A DNA stretch of 64,000 nucleotides, taken from the NCBI RefSeq assembly GCF_020342455.1, contig NZ_CP080506.1, positions 372,001-436,000 of the forward strand, read 5' to 3'. The DNA comes from Profftia sp020342455 (GTDB taxonomy: Bacteria > Pseudomonadota > Gammaproteobacteria > Enterobacterales > Enterobacteriaceae). Below are positions 55,080-64,000 of this stretch, piece by piece (position 1 is the first letter of the stretch; each line of letters starts with the position of its first letter). Both the position numbers and the translations under genes were made by a program. The notes beneath the pieces were generated by a model. The model saw only the letters and a program-made list of their open reading frames with translations. It was not told where the DNA came from and ran no database searches.

Positions 55080-56297
55080 TTAACGTAATAACGATGCTTT
55101 TTGAAATCTATCCCACCATTCAGTTAAGCTCTTTAAATCATGATTATTTTCAATTTCAGCTCGAAGAGCTAGTAAATCAAAAGCAGCTCGAAATTTAGGT
55201 TGATTTATAAGTTTATAAGCACGTTGTCCTCGGTAGTAAAAGAAGTGTCTTTGCATTGACCAAATATCATATACTAAAGTAGTAATGCGTTTTGGAATTA
55301 CAAGTGTGCGACATTGTTCATTTAAAATATTATGCATAGCTATAACGGAAGACTCATAATTAGTAAAATTATTTTTGTTGTTAATTTCCCCTATTAATTG
55401 CATTAAAGGATACCACAACATAACTGCAAATAAAAACGCAGAATTAACTCGCATACCTTTTTGTAAACGATAATCAGTATTTTTTAATACTTTAATGATA
55501 ATACGTTCTAATGGACTGTCTTTGTTAAGAGTAAAGTGACGTGCAATAATCGGGAATAATAATTGGAATAATTTATATTGACATAGTAGCTTATAAGTAG
55601 CAAATCCATAACCAGATTGCAGTAATTTAAGAGACTCTTCAAATAGACGGGATGATGGAATCTCATAAAGAAGTTTAGCTAAATATGGAATAGGTTTAGC
55701 GGTTTGTAAACAAATATTCATGTCAAATCTAGCTGCAAATCGTACAGCACGCAGCATACGCACTGGATCTTCCCGGTAACGAGTTTCTGGGTCTCCTATT
55801 AAGCAAATTCTTCTTTCTTGTAAATCACGCATACCTCCGGTATAATCACGAATCATAAAATCTGCAATTCCATAATATAAACTATTAATAGTGAAATCTC
55901 GACGCTGTGCATCTTCTTCTATATTTCCGTAAACATTATCTCGCAATAACATACCGTGTTGTGTTTGATAAGAGATATTTTCTCTATTGCTGATATGTTC
56001 GTGATGACCACGAAAGGTAGATACTTCAATAATCTCTGGGCCAAATATTATATGAGCTAAACGAAAACGTCGGCCAACTAAACGACAATTACGGAATAAC
56101 TGGAGGATTTGTTCTGGTGTTGCGCTAGTAGTAATATCAAAATCTTTAGGTTGTTTACCGAGTAGCAAATCTCGGACTCCACCTCCAACTAGGTACGCTT
56201 CATATCCTGATTTATCAAGACGGTATAAAACTTTTAAGGCGTTCTTACTAATTTTTTGACGCGAAATTTTATGTTCATCGCGCGGGATGATTGTCAT
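55080..56297 (-). CDS. pcnB: poly(A) polymerase I
   Basis: 405 residues against about 465 in E. coli. The nucleotidyltransferase core is intact: LVGGGVRDLLLGKQPKDFDI carries the GG motif and the catalytic DxD at residues 52 and 54. RNCRLVGRRFRLAHIIFGPEIIEVSTFRGHHE, EEDAQRRDFTINSLYY and RYREDPVRMLRAVRFAA follow in order. The neck and body domain continues to KFRAAFDLLALRAEIE. Missing are about 25 N-terminal residues (a stop lies directly upstream of the ATG) and about 40 C-terminal residues, including the arginine-rich tail that in E. coli aids RNA binding. It adds 3' poly(A) tails that promote RNA decay. Likely active but altered. Confidence 0.94.
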   Translation of the reverse strand: MTIIPRDEHKISRQKISKNALKVLYRLDKSGYEAYLVGGGVRDLLLGKQPKDFDITTSATPEQILQLFRNCRLVGRRFRLAHIIFGPEIIEVSTFRGHHEHISNRENISYQTQHGMLLRDNVYGNIEEDAQRRDFTINSLYYGIADFMIRDYTGGMRDLQERRICLIGDPETRYREDPVRMLRAVRFAARFDMNICLQTAKPIPYLAKLLYEIPSSRLFEESLKLLQSGYGFATYKLLCQYKLFQLLFPIIARHFTLNKDSPLERIIIKVLKNTDYRLQKGMRVNSAFLFAVMLWYPLMQLIGEINNKNNFTNYESSVIAMHNILNEQCRTLVIPKRITTLVYDIWSMQRHFFYYRGQRAYKLINQPKFRAAFDLLALRAEIENNHDLKSLTEWWDRFQKASLLR

Positions 56298-57217
56298 TTA
56301 ATTTAATTCCTACCTTATACGTTTTCTATTTTTTTAGTTGAGAAATTTATAATAAAAGTTTATATAATAGTATTATAATAAGCATATGGATTATTATGTT
56401 ATATCCATGATACAATCAATTATTAAGTACTATTTATCTTCCCATATTTTATAGTTCTTAATTTAATAGTTTTATATAATACGTATAAAATAACTAAATT
56501 ATTATGATGAAGTGGGCTATTTAGAATGGTTTTAATAAATTAAGTGTACATATAAAATTTATTTGTATATTTATATAATATATTAAAATGAGGTAATTTT
56601 GATGTATTAGTAATTATTAATGGATATATATCGTAGAGCTTTATATAAAACAAGATTTTAATATACTATTATTAAATAGAATTATAGTAAGATCATCCTA
56701 ACAATTTAATAAGATAGTAGTTTTGTAATATTTTTTATAATACTAAATAGTAGGGGTTTATGCTCTTCTTGATATAACTAGCTAAGAGTTAGTTCCATAA
56801 AGATAAAATCTTTACAGCAGTTTGTTATTATTAATAGTATTACAAGTTGTTCTATACTAAATAGAAGTATATTGTAATCCATTTTTATTACTTATTTATT
56901 TTAATTTATTAAATCTGACGTCTGTTATTAAATATTTTCGATAATTTTCAGAGATTATCTATATTACAATATAGATAATATTATATAATAAACTATAAAA
57001 AATAACCTTTAGCCAAACTGGCTATAGTTTACTTTTTATAAGAGATTAAAAAACTTAACAAGTAATATCTTTATATTTTATCTAGATTTTTTATAAAATT
57101 TATTTCATATATCTTTATTATATAAAATAATATAATTGATTTTTTTTAATTTGTAAACTACAGTAATATCAAGACCCTCAATAATTATATAATTTATTGA
57201 AGGTCATTAATATAATA
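56298..57217. other. gap where gluQ is expected
   Basis: 920 bases between dksA and pcnB. In E. coli the 927-bp gluQ (yadB) lies between these genes in the same order and strand, so the gap roughly equals the missing gene. No GluQ motif can be read. A 6-bp GC-bearing hairpin TAGCCA/TGGCTA lies at 57010-57024. Confidence 0.5.
57173..57205 (-). terminator. probable dksA terminator
   Basis: Minus-strand arms (57205-57194 and 57184-57173) form 12 consecutive pairs including one U-G, with a 9-base loop, starting 12 bases after the dksA stop. The stem has more G+C than most here; the following TTGATATT is only partly T-rich. Confidence 0.55.
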
Positions 57218-57673
57218 TTAACCATTCATTTGTTTTTCACGTATTTCAGCTAAAGTTTTGCAATCTATGCAAAGATCAGCTGTTGGTCTTGCTTCTAAAC
57301 GACGAATGCCAATCTCAATACCACAGCATTTACAGAAGCCAAAATTTTTTGCTTCAATTTTTTTTAGAGTTTGTTCTATTTTTTTTATTAATTTATACTC
57401 ACGATCACGATTACGTAGTTTTAAACTGAATTCTTCTTCCTGTGCTGCGCGGTCAACTGGATCTGGAAAATTAGAAGATTCGTCTTGTATATTGGATATA
57501 TTGCGGTCAACTTCTTGATGAAGCTGATTATACCATGCTTTAAGAATTCGTTTAAAATGAAATATCTGTTTTTCATTCATGTATTCTTCTTCTAACTGTT
57601 CTTTGTATGGCTCTACTCCAGCAATAGAAAGAATACTTAAGGATGATAGTTTACGATTTTGTCTATTTTGCAT
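57218..57673 (-). CDS. dksA: RNA polymerase-binding transcription factor DksA
   Basis: 151 residues, exactly the E. coli length, and very similar throughout. The coiled-coil tip motif DPVDRA is present (FPDPVDRAAQEEEF, around residues 69-82). The zinc finger is complete: CKCCG and CIDC supply the four ligands, with one additional cysteine in the first knuckle. C-terminal RRLEARPTADLCIDCKTLAE is unchanged. DksA enters the secondary channel of RNA polymerase and, with (p)ppGpp, represses rRNA promoters and activates amino acid genes. Such exact preservation indicates strong selection. The E. coli neighbour pcnB follows after the gluQ-sized gap. Confidence 0.97.
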   Translation of the reverse strand: MQNRQNRKLSSLSILSIAGVEPYKEQLEEEYMNEKQIFHFKRILKAWYNQLHQEVDRNISNIQDESSNFPDPVDRAAQEEEFSLKLRNRDREYKLIKKIEQTLKKIEAKNFGFCKCCGIEIGIRRLEARPTADLCIDCKTLAEIREKQMNG

Positions 57674-60209
57674 ATTATGTGTCTCTTAAATTATTAGTAT
57701 TTTAGAACCTAAAAGGGAAATAAAGCTTTATACAAATTATAGATGTAGTGTAACTTATTAATCATTATTATATATTGTATTATTTTATCATATTGATATA
57801 TTAATATATGTAGCCATATATTAATTTGTGTATTACTTTTTGTATCAAAAAACATTTTATTGATTTAGGGGTATAGAATAGTTAGTATGGATAGAGCTCT
57901 ATTTTTATTAAGTTAAAATATGTGCTATAATATATTATTTATACATGAAGCATACAGAATTTTTTAGTAATTTAAAATATTCATCATTACTATGTTATAG
58001 TAATACTACTTGGTTAATGTCTTTGTATAATATAACAAAAAGTATTGTACAGTATCTTTTTTACGATATATATAAGTTCTTTTAGATGTTTTTAATCATG
58101 TTATGTAATTATTCTAAGAGGAATGTCAAGAAACTTGTTCTAGTAAGGTAATAGATCTGACTTCAATATAGTATTTAAGTATATCTTCTCTTTTCATAAT
58201 ACATTACTATGGATGTTTTTCTTAGTGGTATTAGACCTTAGTACATATTTTATTATAAATAAATAATCTTATATTATCGATTTTTATTACTTCTTATATT
58301 AACTTATTATATCGTATAGTATTTACTCAAGTCTAACTTCATAGTTTAGTTCAGATTAGTTCCTAATATTAGATATATATTATATAATATTATTGGATAT
58401 AGAATAATACTATATATTATCATTGGGTATTGCGCATCCGGTCATTACAATTACATTACTATAATATAGTATACTTTTTCTTTTATTTTACAGTTGAGCA
58501 TAAGCAAGAAAGTATTTATATTGTTTAATTAAATAATTTTATTAAAGTAAAGAAGCAAAAACACATATTGTCTCTATTTTTTTATATAATTAAATTCACT
58601 AAAGTAATATTTAGTTTTTTTACTGTAAAATTCCTAGCTTATAAAAAATTAATTGGGATATTATAATAGTTTGATTATTCAATAAATGATACTATTTTAT
58701 CTTTTATATTGTTAAAAGCACATACTAACTATTTATTATAGTAAAATAAGGTATAATTATGCTATATATTGAATAATTACTATTTATTTAAGGATAGCAT
58801 CCTAAATATTAACATTTTAATATCACATTATTTGATATTTACTATATTTAGTAATGTAGATTACATAAAAATATAATATAATTAATATTCATATCTATAT
58901 AATTATAAATATATTTTTTATTATTCAATAATTTAGTATATTTAGAAATATAAAAGCGAAAGGTATTCAATATGTTCTTTTATTAATTGAGTATTTTAAA
59001 TCTATTGTTATACATTAAAATATAATTGTATGTAACTTTAATCATTAAAAATTAACATTACATTATGTTTATATAAGTATCTCTTTAAATACCTGTTATG
59101 TAACATTTTATATTAATATAGCTCATTAAATCTCTTTTTATAAAAATAGAGATAATGAAATATATTTTAAAATTTAAGATATATTAAATTAAAATATTCT
59201 AATGTTAATTTTCTTAAAATTACAATTCAATTTTAATGAAAATAATTTAGTTAGTTTAATTAATTTAGATAATATATAAAGATTATAATAATCATAATTT
59301 ATATTATATGTTTTATATATTTTTAAAAATATTTTTTACATCTAAAATATGAATATTTTTTCTTAATACTTTGTATTATGATATATCTCATGGTACTTTT
59401 AATGCTAATAACTGCTTTGTTATTATTAGTTACTAATGTATTACTATAAATATTTTATGCCCACTTTAAATAATATAAAATTAATAGTGGGTACTCATCA
59501 CTAGAGATAATATTAATTTATATTTTAATAAGAGATATTATATTAATAGGTAGATATTATAATATCTATAATAGATTATTTCAAGTAAGTACTAATAATT
59601 AAATTTATTTATTACTATTAATTATCAATTAATTTTATAGATTTTATTCTGCGGTTTATATATATCCTTTGTAACTATATATTAATAAATAAGTAGTGTT
59701 TAATATATATATTATATATAAAAAAATTTTATAACCCATATGAATTTTATAAACTTAGAATATATTTTAGTTATATTAGTTATAAATATCTCATAATAGG
59801 TAATTAGTTAGCGATATAACTATATTTTTAAGATAAATACTTAATTTATTGAAGAAAAAATATAATATTTTATTTTATTATCTTTTAAAGATGTAATAAT
59901 AAAAAAATATATTATTTTAGATAAAATATATTCATCCAATAATGATAATTATTTATCAAATTTTATTTATTAATACACGTTTCTATAGTATTTTTAACTG
60001 CTAAATAATTCAGTTTTAAATAAATAAACTATATTCCAATATACTTAGATATTACTAGTTTTTTAAACTATTGCATAATGCTTTAAAATAAATAAAATAT
60101 ACTATTTCTAAGCATATATTCAGTATATGCTACTATTATGTATATTTTTAATCAGTATAAATATATAAAATTAATTACAATGGCTGACAGCCTTATATAA
60201 CAACTTGCT

Positions 60210-60248
60210 AACTTAAAAACTAAAATATATTATTTTAGTTTTTAAGTT
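60210..60248. repeat. perfect 17-bp inverted repeat
   Basis: AACTTAAAAACTAAAAT at 60210-60226 and its exact complement at 60232-60248, loop ATATT. It follows the small GC-bearing GGCT/AGCC stem at 60182-60192. No gene within 1.3 kb. Confidence 0.8.
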
Positions 60249-61231
60249 ATTACTAATTTCTAATATTATATTTGCTAATAATTTTCTTAACACCTATTAT
60301 TATATCACATAGCTAATTAATCGTTGTTATGTTATTTACTATTGATTTTCTCAAAAATGATCTTATTGTTTTACTTTTTTATTTTTTAATTATAGATTTT
60401 AATATTTTTTTAGAATTAGCTGGTTTATTTATTAGTTTTACTAAATAACCTTTTAACTATGTATACAACATATAGAATAATTTTATTTAATATATTATTA
60501 ATCCTGATTATTTTATCTATAATTATATAAATATTTTATTTTCTTTTACAAAGAGTATATTCTAATAATAGAAATTATTTATTTTTAATCATAAAAAAAC
60601 ATAAAATATTAGATATTTATATAAAATAATATTTATAAGTAGGTTCTATTTAAAATAAATTTAGTTAACAATACTACTTTCTATAAAAACATATTATTAT
60701 TAATATAATTTCAGTTTTTAATCAATCTTCTGATAAAATAATTCATAATTAGTACTATTTTACATATAGATATAATTATTTATTACATAGTATAAATTTT
60801 ATTTATGATAAAATATATACTATGTAATCCAGGTCTTATGATAAATCTATTGCTAGAATAACTTATATGGTATATATAATAACTATTTAATATTACGTAT
60901 TAGATTAAATATCTAGAATAATGCCTTAATAAATTATATAAATACATAATACTTAATATTATATAAGTATTAATACATACTAGTTAAGTTACTTATAATT
61001 ATAGAATATATTAAATTTCGTAATAATTATTATAATTAAATGGTAGTTTTAGTTACATTTATTTATTATTTTTTAATTGAAAATACATAGTAAAAATTGA
61101 TGTTATTCACTATAAAGGTATTATAGAGCTAATTTTTTAAAATTATATTAATAATCTTTTTAATTTTAATTGTTAGATAGACCTGTATAGGTCTTATTAA
61201 GTAGCTATATATTTACAATAAACATCTAACA

Positions 61232-61282
61232 TGTATCAGATTTCATCTGATACAAATCATACTAGGATTTTATATCCTTAAT
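61232..61282. repeat. paired hairpins, copy 2
   Basis: Perfect 10-bp hairpin TGTATCAGAT/ATCTGATACA (61232-61241, 61245-61254) with a TTC loop, followed nine bases later by AGGAT/ATCCT (61264-61268, 61274-61278). A third small stem AGACCT/AGGTCT with a GTAT loop lies at 61179-61194. The 61264-61282 segment matches 41849-41867 at 18 of 19 positions. The cluster lies 320-430 bases beyond the end of topA. Confidence 0.7.
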
Positions 61283-61605
61283 TTATTTAACAATATAGAA
61301 ATAGTAAGATTATTAAAACCATAGTATTAGTAAAAAAATTATCTGTATATAAGCGGAAATAATTTTATCAAAAGGTTATATGTATTATCTTGAAAAGAAG
61401 ATATTTAATGAATTTATGCTAAAAAACACCTTTAATACTATACTAATAGTATTTTTACTATACGAATTAATATATTAATAAATAACAAGAATTTTATACT
61501 ATTTTTTTATTGGAGCCGTAAGACAAACATATACATAAATATAATTATATTACTTTTTAACATAATGATATTACTTCTTAATATAATTATATGAGAATAA
61601 TATAA

Positions 61606-64000
61606 TTAAGTCGACAGGGTGTCTATCCATTTACCATTAGAAAAAAATGCGGCCCAGCCTGTTGCTTTTCCTTTATACTCTGAAGATATATATTGTTTTT
61701 TTGTTTTACGATTAAATCGTACTATTGTTTTATTACCTTTAGGATCTTTTTGTGGAGCATCAGCCATATATACAAATCTTGCAGGTAATCTTCCCCTGAA
61801 ACGAGCTAGCTCTTCCACTAATGGAGCGCGTGTTTCTCGTGATTTAGGGAAAGTATTTGCTGCTAAGAAAATGCCTGCAGATCCGTCACGTAAAACAAAG
61901 TATGCATCTGATTCTATACATTGCAATTCTGGTAATGGAATGGGATCCTCTAATTGAGGAGCTAATTCACCATTACTTAATATTTTACTAGTATTATTAC
62001 ATTCTGTATTGGTACATGCTATATACTTACCAAAACGTCCTATCTTTACTTGCATTTCAGAATGACATTTTTTACATTTAAGAATTAGATCATTATAGTT
62101 TTTTATGAAAAATTTACCCTCTTGAATTTTATAACCATTGCAAGTTGGATTATTACCACAAATAAGTAACTTACTACTATTATTCATAAAATAACTATCC
62201 ATCGCAGTACCGCAAATTACGCAGCGTTTTTTAGCGCGTAGGGCGTTTGTTTCTACATCTTCTCCTTCTAGTATTTCAGATTCAGGTAATAGATTAATTG
62301 TATTTTTACATCTTTTTTTGATGGGTGTTATTGTATAACCGGAGCATCCTAAGAATACACCGGTACTTGCAGTACGAATACCCATCTGACGCTTACAAAC
62401 AGTACAGGAAATATTTGTAATAACCATTTTATTCAGATGCATACCTCCATCTTTTGGATCTTTCTCCGCTATTAACATCTGATTACTAAAATTATGAAAA
62501 AAGTTGTCTAGTACATTTTGCCAATTTTTTTTAGCATTTGCTACTTGATCTAAATCATCTTCCATGTGGGCGGTAAAATCATAATTAATTAGCTCTTGGA
62601 AATGATTTAGTAAACTATAAGTTACAATTTCTCCCATTTTTTCTGCATAAAAACGACGTTGATAAATACGCACATAACCACGATCTTGAATTGTCGAAAT
62701 AATTGTTGAATATGTAGATGGACGCCCAATACCACGCTTTTCTAGCTCTTTTACTAAAGACGCTTCATTAAAACGTATTAATGGTTTAGTAAAACATTGA
62801 CGTGATAATAAGTTTTGTAGTAGTAAATTACTACCTATTTTAATAAACGGTATAATATTTTTTTCATTATTTTTAAGGATCTGAGGTAGTATTTTAGTCC
62901 AACCATCAAAACGTAAGGTACGATATTTAGCCTTGAGCATATAATGACCGGCTTGAACTAAAATTGTGGTAGAATCATATTCTGCCGGAGTCATTTGACA
63001 AGATATGAACTGATCCCAAATAAGATAGTAAAGTTTCTGCGCATCAGGTCCTATATTTTTTAATTGTTCAAAAGATAGGATATTCATATTAGTCGGGCGA
63101 ATAGCTTCGTGTGCTTCCTGTGCGTTATTTTGGCTTGCATAAATATAAGGTTCTTTAGGTATGTATTGCGCACCGAAATTTGTAATTATATAATCTCGAA
63201 CCATATTCATAGCATCTTGACTAAGATTTGTTGAATCAGTGCGCATATAAGTAATATATCCAGTTTCATAAAGACGTTGAGCCAACATCATAGTTTTTTT
63301 AACACTAAATCCTAAACGTGTATGCGCTGTTTGCTGTAAAGTAGAAGTAATAAATGGCGCATAAGGTTTACTACTAGTTTTTTTATATACATAATCAGAT
63401 ACAATATAACTTTCTTTTTCTAATTCCTTTAAAGAGATCTGGATCTGCTCGTTATTTATCGGTTTAAATATTTTATTTTTTACATGAGTTACCTGCATTT
63501 GTAAAGCGAGTGTATTTTTAATATGTAAATTTGCACGTAATTCCCAATATTCTTCAGGAACAAATTTTTTTATTGCAAATTCTCGATCTACCACTAAACG
63601 AACTGCCACGGATTGCACACGTCCTGCGGATAAACCACGAGCAATTTTTTTCCATAATAGCGGAGATATCATATATCCTACTATACGATCCATAAAACGA
63701 CGAGCTTGCTGTGCATATACTCGATCAATATTTATTTCTCCAGGATTATTAAATGCTTGCTGGATAGATTTTTGTGTAATCTCATTAAATAAGACACGGC
63801 TGTAAAGTTTATGTTCACCTCCAATTACTTCACGTAAGTGCCAAGCTATCGCTTCACCTTCCCGGTCTAAGTCGGTTGCAAGATAAATATGGTTAACTTT
63901 TTTTGCTAATATTTTTAATTCATCAACAATCTTTTCCTTACCTGGAAGAATCTCGTAGTGTGCTTTCCATCCGTGATAGGGATCAATACCTATACGATTA
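61606..64000 (-). CDS. topA: DNA topoisomerase I (5' end outside window)
   Basis: The frame is open from the stop at 61606 to the window edge: about 797 residues of a protein that is 865 long in E. coli. The Toprim acidic motif ATDLDREGEAIAWH is encoded near 63875-63835. ARGLSAGRVQSVAVRLV follows, and the catalytic tyrosine lies in YITYMRTDSTNLS (codon 63247-63249). Three four-cysteine zinc ribbons at the C-terminus are complete (CTVC..CSGY..C; CVIC..CGNNPTC; CKKC..CTNTEC), followed by the ribbon domain DAYFVLRDGSAG and KGKATGWAAFF. It relaxes negative supercoils behind transcription. An internal ATG at 63693 is not the start, because homology continues upstream. Confidence 0.96.
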   Translation of the reverse strand, partial: NRIGIDPYHGWKAHYEILPGKEKIVDELKILAKKVNHIYLATDLDREGEAIAWHLREVIGGEHKLYSRVLFNEITQKSIQQAFNNPGEINIDRVYAQQARRFMDRIVGYMISPLLWKKIARGLSAGRVQSVAVRLVVDREFAIKKFVPEEYWELRANLHIKNTLALQMQVTHVKNKIFKPINNEQIQISLKELEKESYIVSDYVYKKTSSKPYAPFITSTLQQTAHTRLGFSVKKTMMLAQRLYETGYITYMRTDSTNLSQDAMNMVRDYIITNFGAQYIPKEPYIYASQNNAQEAHEAIRPTNMNILSFEQLKNIGPDAQKLYYLIWDQFISCQMTPAEYDSTTILVQAGHYMLKAKYRTLRFDGWTKILPQILKNNEKNIIPFIKIGSNLLLQNLLSRQCFTKPLIRFNEASLVKELEKRGIGRPSTYSTIISTIQDRGYVRIYQRRFYAEKMGEIVTYSLLNHFQELINYDFTAHMEDDLDQVANAKKNWQNVLDNFFHNFSNQMLIAEKDPKDGGMHLNKMVITNISCTVCKRQMGIRTASTGVFLGCSGYTITPIKKRCKNTINLLPESEILEGEDVETNALRAKKRCVICGTAMDSYFMNNSSKLLICGNNPTCNGYKIQEGKFFIKNYNDLILKCKKCHSEMQVKIGRFGKYIACTNTECNNTSKILSNGELAPQLEDPIPLPELQCIESDAYFVLRDGSAGIFLAANTFPKSRETRAPLVEELARFRGRLPARFVYMADAPQKDPKGNKTIVRFNRKTKKQYISSEYKGKATGWAAFFSNGKWIDTLST

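Larger units (their letters stand above)
57674..61605. other. gene-free AT-rich tract (about 3.9 kb)
   Basis: No supported gene. Two short GC-richer islands stand out: TATTGCGCATCCGGTCATTA near 58428-58447 and GGCTGACAGCC at 60182-60192, the latter a small stem. Also a CCCACT/AGTGGG inverted repeat (59460-59491), the 17-bp hairpin at 60210-60248 and a cluster of hairpins at 61179-61278. Confidence 0.55.

Overview
The window looks like part of the chromosome of a host-restricted, degenerating member of the Enterobacterales, most likely an obligate or long-term insect endosymbiont. All 27 protein genes I recognise are close relatives of E. coli genes, mostly collinear along their length. The DNA is extremely A+T-rich (roughly 80-85% A+T by eye between genes). 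Genes cover only about 45% of the window (about 26 kb of protein-coding sequence plus 3.1 kb of RNA genes). The rest is long AT-rich DNA with stops in every frame and no recognisable gene fragments. There is no transposase, phage gene, integron, CRISPR array or secretion locus. I cannot name the species from sequence alone.

Layout. 1-14 kb: isolated genes in eroded DNA, namely hha, the division-site operon minC-minD-minE (minus strand), trmB and rplY. 14-20 kb: potA-potB-potC (polyamine ABC transporter without potD), tadA, yqgE-ruvX, and an orphan znuC. 20.5-24.4 kb (minus strand): an rRNA unit made of promoter, boxA leader, a spacer remnant, 23S, 5S and tRNA-Asp, with the 16S gene missing. 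25.3-29.6 kb: the fatty acid/phospholipid cluster rpmF-plsX-fabH-fabD-fabG-acpP. 30-31.3 kb: tilS. 31.3-38.2 kb: the largest gene-free tract. 38.2-41.2 kb: aspS and yebC. 43.6-47.2 kb: ppk-ppx (minus). 48-49.7 kb: argS. 52.7-53.4 kb: tsaB. 55-57.7 kb: dksA and pcnB (minus). 61.6-64 kb: topA, running off the right edge.

Function. The retained set is dominated by translation and tRNA maturation (aspS, argS, tilS, tadA, trmB, tsaB, rplY, rpmF, rRNAs, ruvX), fatty acid initiation and elongation (plsX, fabH, fabD, fabG, acpP), division-site selection (minCDE), DNA topology (topA), and a surprisingly complete set of global regulators and stress-related genes (hha, dksA, ppk, ppx, pcnB). Two transporters are represented by incomplete gene sets in this window (potABC without potD; znuC without znuA or znuB).

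The most informative non-coding signals are: an rRNA promoter with a leader boxA and a 16S-23S spacer-type boxA separated by only about 400 bases, which I read as a fossil of an operon that lost its 16S gene; many perfect AT-rich inverted repeats with 12-20 bp arms; and a two-hairpin arrangement seen at both 41.8 kb and 61.2 kb. I found no convincing new multigene system. The interest here lies in genome decay and in the structured elements that survive it.
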